From Bacillota bacterium (GTDB lineage Bacteria; Bacillota; Clostridia; Oscillospirales; Ruminococcaceae), in contig JAEWWW010000004.1 in assembly GCA_023396215.1 (NCBI GenBank), forward strand, positions 1-6,419: a DNA stretch of 6,419 nucleotides, read 5' to 3'. This document shows, one piece after another, positions 6,144-6,419 of the stretch. The notes beneath the pieces were generated by a model. That model saw nothing but the letters and a program-made list of their open reading frames with translations, had not been told where the DNA came from and searched no databases. The stretch's first letter is position 1, and each line of letters begins with the position of its first letter. The translations under genes and the position numbers were made by a program.

Positions 6144-6419
6144 ATGAAGCCCTTCATGGACGAAAATTTTCTGCTGACCACCCCCGCGGCGGTTACGCTC
6201 TACCACCAGTATGCCAAAAAGATGCCCATCGTCGACTACCACTGCCATATCAACGTGAGCGAGATCTGCGAGGATAAAACCTACGAGAACCTGACGCAGG
6301 TCTGGCTGTACGGCGACCATTACAAATGGCGGGCGATGCGGCTTTACGGCGTCGAGGAGAAATACATCACCGGCGACGCCAGCGACTATGACAAGTTTTT
6401 GGCCTATGCCCGGGTGGTG
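6144..6419 (+). CDS. uxaC: Uronate isomerase UxaC, 3'-truncated by the window edge
   Basis: UxaC (EC 5.3.1.12) is a cytosolic amidohydrolase-superfamily enzyme that interconverts D-glucuronate/D-fructuronate and D-galacturonate/D-tagaturonate, the first step of this pathway. Only the first 92 codons of an expected ~465-470 are present. They start MKPFMDENFLL, a highly typical UxaC N-terminus. The metal-binding DYHCH motif is at 31-35 (His33 and His35), and the family motif GDHYKWRAMR is at 57-66. The frame is open to the last base. The ATG is supported by the AGGAGG site 7 nt upstream and by the conserved N-terminus. It is separated from uxuB by 183 bp, nearly all of it the inverted-repeat element, which may partly uncouple its expression from the upstream genes. 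Confidence 0.95.
   Translation, partial: MKPFMDENFLLTTPAAVTLYHQYAKKMPIVDYHCHINVSEICEDKTYENLTQVWLYGDHYKWRAMRLYGVEEKYITGDASDYDKFLAYARVV

Overview
This window is most of a hexuronate (glucuronate-type) uptake and catabolism cluster, with all genes on the + strand. The DNA is G+C-rich by eye, with strong C/G preference at third codon positions. Shine-Dalgarno sites are purine-rich and gene spacing is tight. The combination of a TRAP transporter with a short Firmicutes-type UxuA, a ~530-residue mannitol-dehydrogenase-family reductase and UxaC suggests a gut-type clostridial Firmicute such as an Oscillospiraceae/Ruminococcaceae member. That taxonomic placement is inference, not proof.

Layout. Positions 2-1165 hold the 3' ~90% of a TRAP transporter large permease (DctM). 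A 123-bp gap with GC-rich palindromes (1166-1288) follows. Then come mannonate dehydratase uxuA (1289-2365), a Gfo/Idh/MocA-family oxidoreductase (2371-3516, 5 bp after uxuA), a NagB-like sugar-phosphate isomerase/deaminase homologue (3529-4284, 12 bp later) and a UxuB-like fructuronate reductase (TTG start at 4362, to 5960). A ~161-bp structured inverted-repeat element lies at 5960-6120. The window ends in the first 92 codons of uronate isomerase uxaC (6144 onward). No regulator, tRNA, rRNA, CRISPR array or transposase gene is visible.

How the genes work together. The TRAP permease would import a hexuronate. UxaC isomerises D-glucuronate to D-fructuronate, the UxuB-like enzyme reduces this to D-mannonate, and UxuA dehydrates it to 2-keto-3-deoxygluconate. 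KDG kinase and KDPG aldolase would complete the route but are not in this window.

Two features are not part of the textbook pathway and deserve most attention. One is the Gfo/Idh plus NagB-like gene pair inserted between uxuA and uxuB; the NagB homologue has a remodelled phosphate loop and changed active-site acids. The other is the 16-bp inverted-repeat-bounded, internally hairpinned element between uxuB and uxaC. It looks like a MITE-like or structured-RNA insertion, and its first base completes the uxuB stop codon.
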